Shown: one piece after another, positions 43,181 to 52,000 of the stretch
How the letters are laid out: each line of letters opens with the position of its first letter
Position numbering within the stretch: the stretch's first letter is position 1
From: Microbacterium hydrocarbonoxydans
GTDB lineage: Bacteria > Actinomycetota > Actinomycetes > Actinomycetales > Microbacteriaceae
DNA length: 64,000 bases
Assembly: GCF_011752045.1 (NCBI RefSeq)
Contig: NZ_JAAKXW010000002.1
Location: 1 to 64,000, forward strand
Direction: 5' to 3'
Made by a program: the position numbers and the translations under genes
The notes under the pieces: model-generated
Seen by the model: the letters and a program-made list of their open reading frames with translations, nothing else
What the model was told of the DNA's origin: nothing
The model's database searches: none

Positions 43181-44841
43181 GCGCGCACCCCCAGCGACAC
43201 GAAGTGGTCGGCGATGCCCCGCGCCGACCGGCGATGCGACACGAGCAGCACCGTGGCACCGGCATCCGCCCGATCGCGCAGCGACGTCCAGAGCCGGGCC
43301 TCGGTCTCGGCGTCGAGAGCGCTGGACGGCTCGTCGAGCGCGAGCACCCGCGACGGGTCGGCGGCGTGGCGGTACAGCGCCCGGGCGACGGCGATCCGCT
43401 GCGCCTGCCCGCCGGACAGCCCGCTCCCCTGCACGCCGAGCTCCGCGGCGGGGTCGAGTTCCCCCGCGCAGGCGGCGGCGAGGGCGTGACGGACGCCGTC
43501 GGCATCCGGCTCCAGGTCGCCGAGCCCGACGTTCGCGGCGATCGTGCCGCGGGCGAGCTGCGGGCGCTGGCCTGCCCAGGCGAGCCACTCGGCGGGAGGA
43601 AGGCCGCGCACGTCGATGCCTCCGATCGTCGCGGTGCCCTCGAACTCCGCGGCTCCGCGCAGCGCCGCCAGCAGGCTCGACTTGCCGACGCCGCTGGGAC
43701 CCTCGATCAGCGTGATCGTGCCCGGCTGCGCGGTGAAGGAGACGGGCGGGAGGTCGCGCACGCGGAGTCCCTCGACGACGAGGTCACCGCCGGCACGCCA
43801 CGACTCCGGAGAATCTTCCCGCGCCGCCCCTGTGTCGCCGCTCCCGTCGGAGAGGGCGCCCGGATCTCCGGAATTGTGGCGCGAGCGCGTCGGAGCCACG
43901 GCCGCGTCCAGCACCTCGAACACGTCCTCGGTCGCGGCCACCCCCTCGGCGGCGGCGTGGAACTGCACGCCCACCTGGCGGATCGGCAGGAACGTCTCCG
44001 GGGCGAGCAGCAGCACGAACAGTCCCACCTCGAGCGAGAGGTCTCCGGCGAGCAGCCGGAACCCGATCGACACGGCGATGAGCGCCACGGCGAGCGAGGC
44101 CAGCAGCTCCATCGCGAACCCGGAGAGGAAGGAGAACCGCAGCACCTTCATGGTCTCGCGGCGGTACTCGTCGGCGGTCTGCTCGATGCGGTCGGCCGCG
44201 CGCCGGTCACGACCGAACAGCCTCAGCGTCGACAGGCCCTGCACGGTGTCGGCGAACCGCACCGCGAGCCGCTGAAGCGTCTGCCACTGCCGCCGCTGCA
44301 CGGTGCGCGTGGCCATCCCGATGAGGATGAGGAACAGCGGGATGAGCGGCAGCGTGATGAGGGCGGTGAGGCCGCTCGGCCAGTCCCGCCACCACATCAC
44401 GGCGAGCAGCACCGGCGTCGCGATGACGGTGAGCACGAGCTGCGGGATGTACCGGGCGAAGTAGGCGTCCAGCGCCTCCAGCCCGTGCCCCGCCGTGACC
44501 GCGAGTCCTGCACGGCTGCGCTGTGCGAGCCAGCCGGGACCGAGGCGTCCGACCGCGGCGATGAGCGCCGACCTCAGCTGTGCACCGGTGCGGGCCGCGG
44601 CGCGCGTGCCCGCGGCATCCGACACGGCGATGAGCAGTCCGCGCAGCGCAGCGAGGCCCAGCAGCCAGACCAGCGCCGTCCACACCGGACGGCCCGCCAG
44701 GGCGCCGGTGACGGCATCCGTGAGCATCCAGGCGAAGGCGACCGTCACCGCCGTCTGCGCCACGCCGATGAGGGCGGATGCCGCGAGGAATCCTCTCGCC
44801 GCTCCTGCGTACCGCAGCAGCCGCGGATCGACCGGTTTCAT
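43177..44841 (-). CDS. cydD: Thiol reductant ABC exporter CydD
   Basis: This 554-residue half-transporter partners CydC. The membrane domain contains FADTVQGLSTLRLFGRDR and ETFLPIRQVGVQFHAA, which are typical of CydD. The ATPase domain has Walker A GPSGVGKSS, signature LSGGQAQRIAVARAL and Walker B VLALDEPSSALD. A Ser/Asp-rich linker around residues 345-375 is longer than usual. The start MKPVDPRLL is at 44841, 88 nt after cydB, with the second copy of the hairpin repeat in between. Confidence 0.92.
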   Translation of the reverse strand: MKPVDPRLLRYAGAARGFLAASALIGVAQTAVTVAFAWMLTDAVTGALAGRPVWTALVWLLGLAALRGLLIAVSDAAGTRAAARTGAQLRSALIAAVGRLGPGWLAQRSRAGLAVTAGHGLEALDAYFARYIPQLVLTVIATPVLLAVMWWRDWPSGLTALITLPLIPLFLILIGMATRTVQRRQWQTLQRLAVRFADTVQGLSTLRLFGRDRRAADRIEQTADEYRRETMKVLRFSFLSGFAMELLASLAVALIAVSIGFRLLAGDLSLEVGLFVLLLAPETFLPIRQVGVQFHAAAEGVAATEDVFEVLDAAVAPTRSRHNSGDPGALSDGSGDTGAAREDSPESWRAGGDLVVEGLRVRDLPPVSFTAQPGTITLIEGPSGVGKSSLLAALRGAAEFEGTATIGGIDVRGLPPAEWLAWAGQRPQLARGTIAANVGLGDLEPDADGVRHALAAACAGELDPAAELGVQGSGLSGGQAQRIAVARALYRHAADPSRVLALDEPSSALDAETEARLWTSLRDRADAGATVLLVSHRRSARGIADHFVSLGVRA

Positions 44842-44856
44842 GGCGCTCCGACCGGC

Positions 44857-44914
44857 GCTCCGGTCGCACTTCGGCACAGTCCGTGCGCGCGGGAGCGGCA
44901 CGAACTGCGACCGG
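44857..44914. repeat. Dispersed hairpin repeat, copy 2
   Basis: GCTCCGGTCGCACTTCG (44857-44873) faces CGAACTGCGACCGG (44901-44914), with 13 of 14 paired and the same central C-C mismatch as at 39376-39436. It lies in the cydB-cydD gap. Confidence 0.65.
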
Positions 44915-44929
44915 AAGCGGAACGGAGTC

Positions 44930-45952
44930 TCACGCGTGCGCCGGTGCCGCCTCGATCGAGCGGCGGGTGACCCGCTTGCGGAACACCCAGTAGGTCCATG
45001 CCTGGTAAGCCAGCACCAGGGGCAGGGCGATCAGCGCGGTCCAGCTCATGATCGTCAGCGTATAGGGCGTGCTGGAGGCGTTCTCGATCGTGAGGCTGAA
45101 CGCGTCGTCGATCGTCGACGGCATCACGTACGGGAACAGCGCCGAGAACAGCATCACCACGGCGGCAGCCACCGTCACCGCCCCTGCGGCGAAGGCCCGC
45201 CCGTCGAGCCCCCGAAGCGACAGCAGCACCGCGGCGATGAGGGCGACCGCGGCGACGGCGCCGACGCCGACCGTGAGCCCGAGCAGGGGCGCCTCCCGCC
45301 CCGCGGCCATCACGATCGTCCAGACGACGACGCCGGCCGCGGCGAGCACGGTCGGACCAGCAGCCAGACGCGCGAGCCGGCGCGCCCCCGCCTGCACCTC
45401 CCCGTCGGTCTTCAGCGCGACGAACAGCGCGCCGTGCAGGAAGAAGAGCAGCAGCGTCGTCAGGCCGGTCAGCAGCGCATACGGGTTCAGCAGCGAGAAG
45501 AAGCCGCCCACGTAGACGTGGCGCTCGTCGAGCGCGACGCCCTGCACGATGTTCCCGAAGGCGACGCCCCAGAGCAGGGCGGGCACGACCGAGCCGATCA
45601 CGATCATCCGGTCGAAGCCCGCTTTCCAGCGCAGGGAGTCGCGCTGGTGCCGGTACTCGAACGAGACGCCGCGCAGGATCAGCGCGAGCAGGATCAGCAG
45701 CAGCGGCAGGTAGAAGCCGCTGAACAGCGTCGCGTACCACTCCGGGAACGACGCGAACAGGCAGGCGCCGGCGACGATGACCCAGGTCTCGTTGAGGTCC
45801 CACACCGGTCCGATGGTGTTGATGACCTGCCGCCGCGAGACGTCGTCCCTGCCGAGGAACGGCAGCGACATGCCCACGCCGAAGTCGAACCCGTCGAGGA
45901 CGAAGTACCCGACGAAGAGGAAGGCGACGATCCAGAACCACATGTATTCCAC
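44930..45952 (-). CDS. cydB: Cytochrome bd oxidase subunit II (CydB)
   Basis: This 340-residue membrane protein has about eight to nine spans. FLFVGYFVLDGFDFGVGM is the N-terminal CydB signature, and NTIGPVWDLNETWVI follows. CydB supports the haem-bearing CydA. Start GTG 45952 has GAAGGAG upstream; ATG 45943 is an alternative. It follows cydA after a 13-nt gap. Confidence 0.94.
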   Translation of the reverse strand: MEYMWFWIVAFLFVGYFVLDGFDFGVGMSLPFLGRDDVSRRQVINTIGPVWDLNETWVIVAGACLFASFPEWYATLFSGFYLPLLLILLALILRGVSFEYRHQRDSLRWKAGFDRMIVIGSVVPALLWGVAFGNIVQGVALDERHVYVGGFFSLLNPYALLTGLTTLLLFFLHGALFVALKTDGEVQAGARRLARLAAGPTVLAAAGVVVWTIVMAAGREAPLLGLTVGVGAVAAVALIAAVLLSLRGLDGRAFAAGAVTVAAAVVMLFSALFPYVMPSTIDDAFSLTIENASSTPYTLTIMSWTALIALPLVLAYQAWTYWVFRKRVTRRSIEAAPAHA

Positions 45953-45965
45953 GGTCTGCTCCTTC

Positions 45966-47381
45966 TCAGTAGACGACGGACGGCACCTGGGCCGTGTCCT
46001 CGTGGGGCTGCTCGGCGGTGTCGGGGCCCTTCTGCGCGGCCTTGACGATGAGGCGGATCTCGACGACGGCGAGAGCCGCGTAGATCGCCGTGAACGCGAT
46101 CAGGGAGATGAGCACCTCGACGCCGCTCACGCCCGGCGAGACGCCGTCGCGCGTGGTCATCAGGCCGAAGACGAGCCAGGGCTGCCGGCCCATCTCGGTG
46201 AAGACCCACCCCATGATGTTGGCGGCGAGCCCGAGCGGGAACGACCAGATCGCGAGCTTCCACATCCACGGCGCCGGCGGGTTCTTGGCGCCCTTGCGGG
46301 TCACCCAGAGGCCGACGACGGCGACGAGGCCGGCGAGGGTGCCCAGGCCGATCATCCAGCGGAACGCCCAGTACGTGACCCAGAGGATCGGCGCGAACTC
46401 GGTGAGGCCGGTGTCGGCGAAGGTCGTCGCGTACTCGGCGTTCAGATCCCGGATGCCGTGCACGCACTCGTCGAGCGAGTGGGTCGACAGCAGCGACAGC
46501 AGGTAGGGCACCCGGATCGAGAACAGCTCCGAGCTGCCGTCGGGGGTGCCGAGGGTGAAGAGGCTGAACGAGGCGTCGTAGCCGCACACGGTGTTGAACG
46601 TCGCCTCGGCGGCGGCCATCTTCATCGGCTGCGCCGCGTACATCGCGAGACCGAGCTGGTCGCCGGTGAGGAAGACCCCGGCGGTGGAGAGGATCATCGC
46701 CCAGAGGCCGAACTTCAGCGAGATGCGCATGGAGTCGAAGTGCTGCCCGCGCGACAGGTGCCAGGCGGACACCGAGATCACGACACCGGCCGCGAACATG
46801 AAGGCGCCGAAGATCGTGTGCGGGAAGGCGGCGAGCGCCACCGGGTTCGTCAGCAGGGCCCAGAAGTCGGTGAGCTCGGCGCGGTTCGTCTCGGGGTTGT
46901 ACACGTAGCCGACCGGGTTCTGCATGAACGCGTTGGCGGCGATGATGAAGTACGCCGACAGGATGCTGCCGATCGCGGTGCACCAGATGGTGGCGAGGTG
47001 CAGCTTCTGCGGCAGCTTGTCCCAGCCGAAGATCCACAGGCCGATGAAGGTCGCCTCGAAGAAGAAGGCGAGCAGCCCCTCGAAGGCGAGCGGAGCCCCG
47101 AACACGTCGCCGACGAACCGGGAGTAGTCCGACCAGTTCATGCCGAACTGGAACTCCTGCACGATGCCGGTGACGACCCCCATCGCGAAGTTGATGAGGA
47201 AGATCTTCCCGAAGAAGCGGGTGAGGTGCAGGTACTCGACCTTGCCGGTGCGCACCCAGACCGTCTGGAAGATCGCCGCCACCGTGACCATGCCGATCGT
47301 GAGCGGCACGAACAGGTAGTGGTAGACGGTCGTCAGGCCGAACTGCCACCGGGCGAGGACGAGCGGGTCAAGCCATTCCAT
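45966..47381 (-). CDS. cydA: Cytochrome bd oxidase subunit I (CydA)
   Basis: This 471-residue quinol oxidase subunit reduces O2 to water using haems b558, b595 and d. It begins DPLVLARWQFGLTTVYHYLF, with a haem-ligand His in HYLF. GRQPW in MGRQPWLVFGLM is the hallmark after the quinol loop. At 471 residues it is shorter than E. coli CydA (about 520), which suggests the short Q-loop form common in Gram-positives. Its start overlaps the preceding regulator by 14 bp. Confidence 0.95.
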   Translation of the reverse strand: MEWLDPLVLARWQFGLTTVYHYLFVPLTIGMVTVAAIFQTVWVRTGKVEYLHLTRFFGKIFLINFAMGVVTGIVQEFQFGMNWSDYSRFVGDVFGAPLAFEGLLAFFFEATFIGLWIFGWDKLPQKLHLATIWCTAIGSILSAYFIIAANAFMQNPVGYVYNPETNRAELTDFWALLTNPVALAAFPHTIFGAFMFAAGVVISVSAWHLSRGQHFDSMRISLKFGLWAMILSTAGVFLTGDQLGLAMYAAQPMKMAAAEATFNTVCGYDASFSLFTLGTPDGSSELFSIRVPYLLSLLSTHSLDECVHGIRDLNAEYATTFADTGLTEFAPILWVTYWAFRWMIGLGTLAGLVAVVGLWVTRKGAKNPPAPWMWKLAIWSFPLGLAANIMGWVFTEMGRQPWLVFGLMTTRDGVSPGVSGVEVLISLIAFTAIYAALAVVEIRLIVKAAQKGPDTAEQPHEDTAQVPSVVY

Positions 47382-48027
47382 GAGCGACTCCTGTTCTCTG
47401 CGTGCGCGGCCGTCGCGGACCGCGGCGCCCCAGCTGGACCGTGCATTCGGAGGGGGTGGCGCCCTGCACGCTCTCGGCGGAGAGCGGGCCGCCGGCCTCG
47501 GCGAGCACGCCCTGCATGAGGCTCAGGTGCACCTGGCACAGCAGCGGCCGGTTCTCCGGACGCGCCGCCGCGTGCGGGCAGGGGCTCAGATCGACCGTGA
47601 GGCGCTCGTCGTCGACGATCGGCTCGAACCCGCTCTCCTCGAGGTGCTCGACGAGCGCGTCGAGCTGGTGGGTCGCGTCCTGCTCGAGGTCGGATGCCGC
47701 TGCCGGGAGCATCCGGCGCAGGAGGTCCCCGCGCTGAGCGGCGGCCTTCGCCTTGTCGCGCGCGACCGCGCTCGACGCCCCGGGCGCCCCGGTGGCGGCG
47801 CTGTACAGGGTGCGCGGACGGCCGCGAGTGGTGCGGCGCTCGGTGGCCTGGATGACGTAGCCGCCCTCGATGAGACGCTGCAGGTGCTCCCGCACGGTGT
47901 TGGCGTGCAGCCCGGTGGCCGCACTGAGCTCGCCGATCGTGCGCTCGGCTCGCGTCTGGACCAGGTGCAGGATCTGCACCCGGGAGTAGGTCGAGATCGG
48001 CCCGCAGACGGGCCCGCCGTTGGCCAT
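47368..48027 (-). CDS. Winged-helix regulator with C-terminal cysteine cluster (SufR-like)
   Basis: This 219-residue regulator has an ArsR-type winged helix at residues about 15-75 (RTIGELSAATGLHANTVREH). The C-terminal domain has three Cys spaced C-x13-C-x30-C (SPCPHAA, LLCQVHLSL, SECTVQL) and nearby His. This recalls SufR-type proteins, which bind an iron-sulphur cluster. It overlaps cydA by 14 bp, so it probably senses oxygen, NO or iron-sulphur state and controls the cyd operon (inference). Confidence 0.82.
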   Translation of the reverse strand: MANGGPVCGPISTYSRVQILHLVQTRAERTIGELSAATGLHANTVREHLQRLIEGGYVIQATERRTTRGRPRTLYSAATGAPGASSAVARDKAKAAAQRGDLLRRMLPAAASDLEQDATHQLDALVEHLEESGFEPIVDDERLTVDLSPCPHAAARPENRPLLCQVHLSLMQGVLAEAGGPLSAESVQGATPSECTVQLGRRGPRRPRTQRTGVAHGMA

Positions 48028-48128
48028 GTCTCCATTGTCGCGTGGAGCAGGCGACGCAAAGGGCCGTTCGGCCGTGAATAATGCCCCACGGCGATAGGGA
48101 TGTCGGATGCCGGCGATAGCCTGGGTGC

Positions 48129-49496
48129 ATGGCTGCCCGTCGTCCCGCCCCTCCTGCCTTCGTCTGCACGGAATGCGGGTGGACGACGGCGAAGTGGGTC
48201 GGCCGCTGCGCCGAGTGCCAGCAGTGGGGAACGGTGCAGGAGCAGGGCGCGCAGACCGGCATCCTGAACCGCGTCACGGCGCTCGCTCCGACGGCGGATC
48301 GGGCCGCCCGCCCGATCACGCAGATCACCACGCAGGATGCTCCGCGCCGCACGAGCGGCGTCGGCGAGTTCGACCGCGTGCTCGGCGGCGGGATCGTGCC
48401 GGGGGCCGCGATCCTGCTCAGCGGCGAGCCCGGCGTCGGCAAGTCGACGCTGCTCCTCGAGGTGGCGGCGCAGGCCGCGCGATCCGGACGACGCGTGCTC
48501 TACGCGAGCGCCGAGGAGTCGCCGGCGCAGGTGCGGCTGCGCGCCGAGCGCACCGGAGCGCTGCACGACGAGCTGTACCTGGCCAGCGAGACCGACCTGG
48601 CGACCATCCTCGGGCACATCGACGAGGTGAAGCCTCAGCTCGTGATCGTCGACTCGGTGCAGACCGTGTCGTCATCGCTCACCGACGGCGCGGCAGGGCA
48701 GCCGAGCCAGGTGCGCGAGGTCGCCGCGACGCTGATCAGGGTGGCGAAGGAGCGCGACCTGCCGATCGTCATCGTCGGCCATGTCACGAAGGACGGCCAG
48801 GTCGCCGGACCCCGCGTGCTCGAGCACCTCGTCGACGTCGTGTGCCATTTCGAGGGCGACCGGCAGACCTCCCTGCGGTTCGTGCGCGCGCTGAAGAACC
48901 GGTTCGGCCCGACCGACGAGGTCGGCTGCTTCGAGATGACCGGCGACGGCATCGCCGAGGTGCCCGATCCCTCGGGCCTGTTCCTCTCTCAGGGGGCGAC
49001 CGAGCCCGGCACGTGCGTGGCGATCGCCCTGGAGGGCCGGCGCGCGATGCCGGTGGAGGTGCAGGCGCTGACCATCAACACGACCGCCCCGAACCCGCGG
49101 CGCGTGGTCCACGGACTCGACTCCTCCCGGGTGGCGATGGTGCTGGCGGTGCTCGAGCGCCGCGCGGGCATCAAGACCAGTCAGCTCGACGTGTATGTGT
49201 CGACCGTCGGCGGAGTGCGGTTCACCGAGCCCGCCGCCGACCTCGCGATCGCGATCGCGGTGGCCGGCTCGATCCACAACAGCTCGGTGCCGCGCACGGT
49301 GGCGGCGGTGGGCGAGCTGAGCCTGGCCGGGGAGGTGCGCCCGGTCACGCAGGCCGCGCAGCGCCGCTCCGAGGCCGCGCGACTCGGCTACGAGCAGGTC
49401 GTCGACGACCGCTCCAAGACCCTGCGCGCGGCGCTCACCGACGTGCGCGCCCGCAGCACCTCGCGCCGCCACGAAGGCGACATCCCGCCGTTCTGA
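48129..49496 (+). CDS. radA: DNA repair protein RadA
   Basis: This 455-residue RecA-like ATPase helps process recombination intermediates. The N-terminal zinc finger is CTECGW...CAEC (residues about 12-31). Walker A is GEPGVGKST, the RadA-specific motif is KNRFGPTDEVG, and a Lon-like C-terminal domain follows (VDVYVSTVGGVRFTEPAADL). Length is typical. It stands alone, divergent from the cyd regulator. Confidence 0.96.
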   Translation: MAARRPAPPAFVCTECGWTTAKWVGRCAECQQWGTVQEQGAQTGILNRVTALAPTADRAARPITQITTQDAPRRTSGVGEFDRVLGGGIVPGAAILLSGEPGVGKSTLLLEVAAQAARSGRRVLYASAEESPAQVRLRAERTGALHDELYLASETDLATILGHIDEVKPQLVIVDSVQTVSSSLTDGAAGQPSQVREVAATLIRVAKERDLPIVIVGHVTKDGQVAGPRVLEHLVDVVCHFEGDRQTSLRFVRALKNRFGPTDEVGCFEMTGDGIAEVPDPSGLFLSQGATEPGTCVAIALEGRRAMPVEVQALTINTTAPNPRRVVHGLDSSRVAMVLAVLERRAGIKTSQLDVYVSTVGGVRFTEPAADLAIAIAVAGSIHNSSVPRTVAAVGELSLAGEVRPVTQAAQRRSEAARLGYEQVVDDRSKTLRAALTDVRARSTSRRHEGDIPPF

Positions 49497-49626
49497 GCGG
49501 ACCGCTTCGGCGGCCGGTGGAGGTTCGCGCTGCCACTCCCGCCGCTGCTCGGCGTCGTGCGCGCTATCCTCGCCGCCGCCCTGCGACGTCTCCGCTGAGC
49601 GCTGAACCACGTGACGGCCGCCCCGG

Positions 49627-49680
49627 CGTGGATCAGAAACGCACCCGCACGACCCGCGCGAGCGGCACTTTCGATCCACG
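49627..49680. other. Long stem-loop in the radA/SseB-like gap
   Basis: CGTGGATC (49627-49634) pairs perfectly with GATCCACG (49673-49680) around a GC-rich 38-nt loop. It may be part of the radA 3' end. No gene was seen in the 251-bp gap. Confidence 0.4.
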
Positions 49681-49701
49681 GTTCCGTGTCACCCGCATCG
49701 G

Positions 49702-49720
49702 GGCCGGCATGGCGCCGGCC
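49702..49720. terminator. Terminator-like GC hairpin between convergent genes
   Basis: GGCCGGC and GCCGGCC form a 7-bp stem around ATGGC, between the end of radA and the end of the SseB-like gene. It has no T-run. Confidence 0.5.
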
Positions 49721-49747
49721 ACGGCAGGCCGACGAGGCGGAGGAGGC

Positions 49748-50149
49748 TCAGGCGTCGAGCGCCTTGAGCAGCTCCTCGGGTGACGCCTGCATCGGGTGCG
49801 GGCCCGCGATGTCGAGGAAGACCGTCGTGATCGGGTGGGTCGCGAGGAACCTCCGCAGCCAGTCGGCCGAGTAGATGCCGACCCCGGGCGGAAGGTTGGC
49901 CGGCTTGTTCTTCGCGTCGCTGAACAGCAGCAGCGCGAGGTCGCCGCTCTGCGGGTCGCGGTAGGTCCACACCTCGCCGCTGTCGAGCGGATTGTCGCGC
50001 GCTCCGGGCTTGTTCAGCGGGACGACGGTCGTGCCGTGCCGCAGGGCCAGGGCGACGGCCGCGACGTCCTGCTTCTCGAGGGCCTGGGCCAGAGCATCCG
50101 ATCGGAACTCCTCGGGTGCCGGCTTCTTCTTCGCCCTCTTCGCTGCCAT
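49748..50149 (-). CDS. SseB-like domain protein
   Basis: This 133-residue cytoplasmic protein has a Lys/Ala-rich N-terminus (MAAKRAKKKPAPEEF) and one SseB N-terminal-type domain (TVVPLNKPG...LALLLFSDAKN...ADWLRRFLATHP). Actinobacterial SseB-like proteins are mostly of unknown role. A 14-bp inverted repeat lies 20 bp upstream of the start. Confidence 0.75.
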   Translation of the reverse strand: MAAKRAKKKPAPEEFRSDALAQALEKQDVAAVALALRHGTTVVPLNKPGARDNPLDSGEVWTYRDPQSGDLALLLFSDAKNKPANLPPGVGIYSADWLRRFLATHPITTVFLDIAGPHPMQASPEELLKALDA

Positions 50150-50168
50150 GGAACCAGCTTAACGATTG

Positions 50169-50216
50169 GGGCCCTCTCGAGTCCTCCATTGGGGACTGGG
50201 GTACTCGAGAGGGCCC
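50169..50216. repeat. 14-bp perfect inverted repeat upstream of the SseB-like gene
   Basis: GGGCCCTCTCGAGT (50169-50182) and ACTCGAGAGGGCCC (50203-50216) flank a 20-nt loop. The surrounding 226-bp gap (50150-50375) has no recognisable gene. The repeat may end the transcript of 50376-51029 or regulate the SseB-like gene. Confidence 0.7.
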
Positions 50217-50375
50217 TCGTACTCTCGAACGGCGAGTGTCGAAGCGCTGGGGACGCTGTAGTCGACGCCACTGGGGATGGCATGCCGCCGCATATGCACG
50301 AGAGTCATCCCATGGTATCCCACGTTGCACCGGACTGTCTGCACCGGAGCTGGGCGTTCCGCGCTCCGGAAGCCG

Positions 50376-51029
50376 TCAGTAGAGCAGGATCTGCTTGGTC
50401 GCGGCGGCCTTGAACCCGCCGATCTCCACGGCCACGTGATACGAGGCGCCGCCGCCGGGCGCCCGCGGCCTGTTCTCCTGCGCGCACGTCTCCACGCTCG
50501 ACCGGGTGCGGTCCCAGGTCACCGGCACCTTGCTCACCACGGTGGTGCCCGCGGCGAGGGTGGCGATCATGCTGCTCGGGTTCTCCTGGCAGTCCGTCGA
50601 CCGCCACCACACGTCGCTCCCGCTGGACACGGTGAAGACCTGGGTCGTCGACCCGACGTCGATCGTGCAGTCCGCGGGGCCGTTGTTCGTCAGCGAGATC
50701 GAGAGCTGCGGAAGCACCCCGGCCGGGTACGCCTCCGAGTCCGTCACCGCCTCCACCACGATGTCGCGCGCCGTGCACGCCACGATGCCCGGGGTCGCAT
50801 CCGGCGTCGGCTCCGGCGAGGCCGACGGGGTGCTGCTCTCCGTCGGGTCGGGCTTCGCGCTCTCCGAGGTGCTCGCACTCGGCTCCGGGGTCGGCTCGGT
50901 CGCTGCGCCCGCCCACGGACGCGCGATCAGCAGCCACACCGAGACGCCGATGATCGCCAGGAAGACGATGAGCGCGATCAGCGTCACCAGCCGCCGGCGA
51001 CGATAGACGGCGGCGGATTGACGAGGCAT
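50376..51029 (-). CDS. Membrane-anchored surface protein with Ser/Thr/Pro linker
   Basis: This 217-residue protein has a basic N-terminus (YRRRR), one membrane span at residues about 14-36 and a 45-residue Pro/Ser/Thr/Glu-rich spacer. The extracellular beta domain (IVACTARDIVVEAVTD onward) has four Cys, likely two disulphides. SISLTNNGPADCTIDVG resembles DUF4232-type domains. Function unknown; probably a cell-envelope protein. Confidence 0.75.
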   Translation of the reverse strand: MPRQSAAVYRRRRLVTLIALIVFLAIIGVSVWLLIARPWAGAATEPTPEPSASTSESAKPDPTESSTPSASPEPTPDATPGIVACTARDIVVEAVTDSEAYPAGVLPQLSISLTNNGPADCTIDVGSTTQVFTVSSGSDVWWRSTDCQENPSSMIATLAAGTTVVSKVPVTWDRTRSSVETCAQENRPRAPGGGASYHVAVEIGGFKAAATKQILLY

Positions 51030-51038
51030 GCCTCCAGG

Positions 51039-51542
51039 CTAACCGAGCCGCTTGAGCATCCTGGTGTTGCCGAGCGTGTTCGGCTTGACGTGCGCGAGGT
51101 CGAGGAACTCCTCGACGCCGGCGTCTCCGCTGCGCAGCAGCTGCGAGTACACGTCGGGGTCGACGACCTGCTCGCCGATCGGGGTGAAGCCGCGGCGCCC
51201 GAAGAACTCCACCTCGAAGGTGAGGCAGAACAGGCGGCTCAGGCCGAGCACCCTCGCGTGGTCCTCGAGCTGGGAGACGATGGCGCCGCCGACTCCGTGG
51301 TGCAGCCAGTCGTCGCGCACCATCAGGGTGCGCACTTCACCGAGATCCTCCCAGAACACGTGCAGCGCCCCGCATCCGATGAGCTCGCCGTCGGCCTCGG
51401 CGACCACGAACTCCTGCACCGCGCCGTAGAGCACCGCGAGGTCCTTGCCGAGGAGGATGCGCTGCTCGACCATCGGCTGCAGGAGGTCGCGGATGCCGAC
51501 GACGTCGGCGCTCCGCGCCGGCCGGACGATGTACTCGCTCAC
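51039..51542 (-). CDS. GNAT-family N-acetyltransferase (ArgA-like amino-acid acetyltransferase)
   Basis: This 167-residue GNAT protein resembles the short actinobacterial N-acetylglutamate synthases. It begins VRPARSADVVGIRDLLQPMV and has EDLGEVRTLMVRDDWLHHGV, the acetyl-CoA loop, and FFGRRGFTPIGEQVVDPD. The start is GTG 51542 in a GTGA overlap with the MerR gene, so it is the third gene of that operon. Arginine synthesis is the family role; the link to MerR control is unusual. Confidence 0.82.
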   Translation of the reverse strand: MSEYIVRPARSADVVGIRDLLQPMVEQRILLGKDLAVLYGAVQEFVVAEADGELIGCGALHVFWEDLGEVRTLMVRDDWLHHGVGGAIVSQLEDHARVLGLSRLFCLTFEVEFFGRRGFTPIGEQVVDPDVYSQLLRSGDAGVEEFLDLAHVKPNTLGNTRMLKRLG

Positions 51543-52000
51543 ACCACCAGCCTAGAACCCGCGCCGGCGCCGACGCCCTCTCCGCCGTCCGCGTCGCCGG
51601 CGGGGACGACCGCCTCGACGATCGGGCAGTGCGGATGCACGGGCGCCGAGTCGACGAGCGTCGTCAGGGCCTCGCGCACCCGCACGAGATCGGCGATCCG
51701 CTCGTCGATCTCGGCGATCTTCCCCGCCACCTGCGCGGCGACGTCGCCGAGGACGATGAGCTCGGGCTCGTCCGCGAGGCGCAGCACGTCGTGCGCCTCG
51801 CGAAGCGTGAAGCCGAGGCTCTGTGCCCGGCGGATGAAGCGCACGCGGCGCACCGTCTCGGGCGTGTACCACCGGTAGCCCGCCGGGGAGCGCTCGTCGG
51901 GTTCGACGATCCCCTGCCGTTCGTAGAACCGCACGGTGCTGACGGCGACGCCGGCGGCGCGTGCGAGGCCGCCGATGGTCAGCGACGCCGCAGGCGCCAC
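51539..52000 (-). CDS. MerR-family transcriptional regulator
   Basis: This 153-residue regulator has the N-terminal MerR winged helix (IGGLARAAGVAVSTVRFYER, residues about 8-27), a dimerisation coiled coil (AAQVAGKIAEIDERIADLVR) and a short effector tail with one Cys (HPHCPIVEAV). The start is probably GTG 52000, overlapping the membrane-protein gene by 22 bp. A classic MerR dyad lies upstream of the operon at 52425-52444. The inducer is unknown; a single Cys argues against a standard Hg or Zn site. Confidence 0.87.
   Translation of the reverse strand: MAPAASLTIGGLARAAGVAVSTVRFYERQGIVEPDERSPAGYRWYTPETVRRVRFIRRAQSLGFTLREAHDVLRLADEPELIVLGDVAAQVAGKIAEIDERIADLVRVREALTTLVDSAPVHPHCPIVEAVVPAGDADGGEGVGAGAGSRLVV

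Noticed and set aside
50169..50216. Inverted repeat as ends of an insertion sequence
   Set aside because: Only 20 nt lie between the arms; there is no transposase or target-site duplication.
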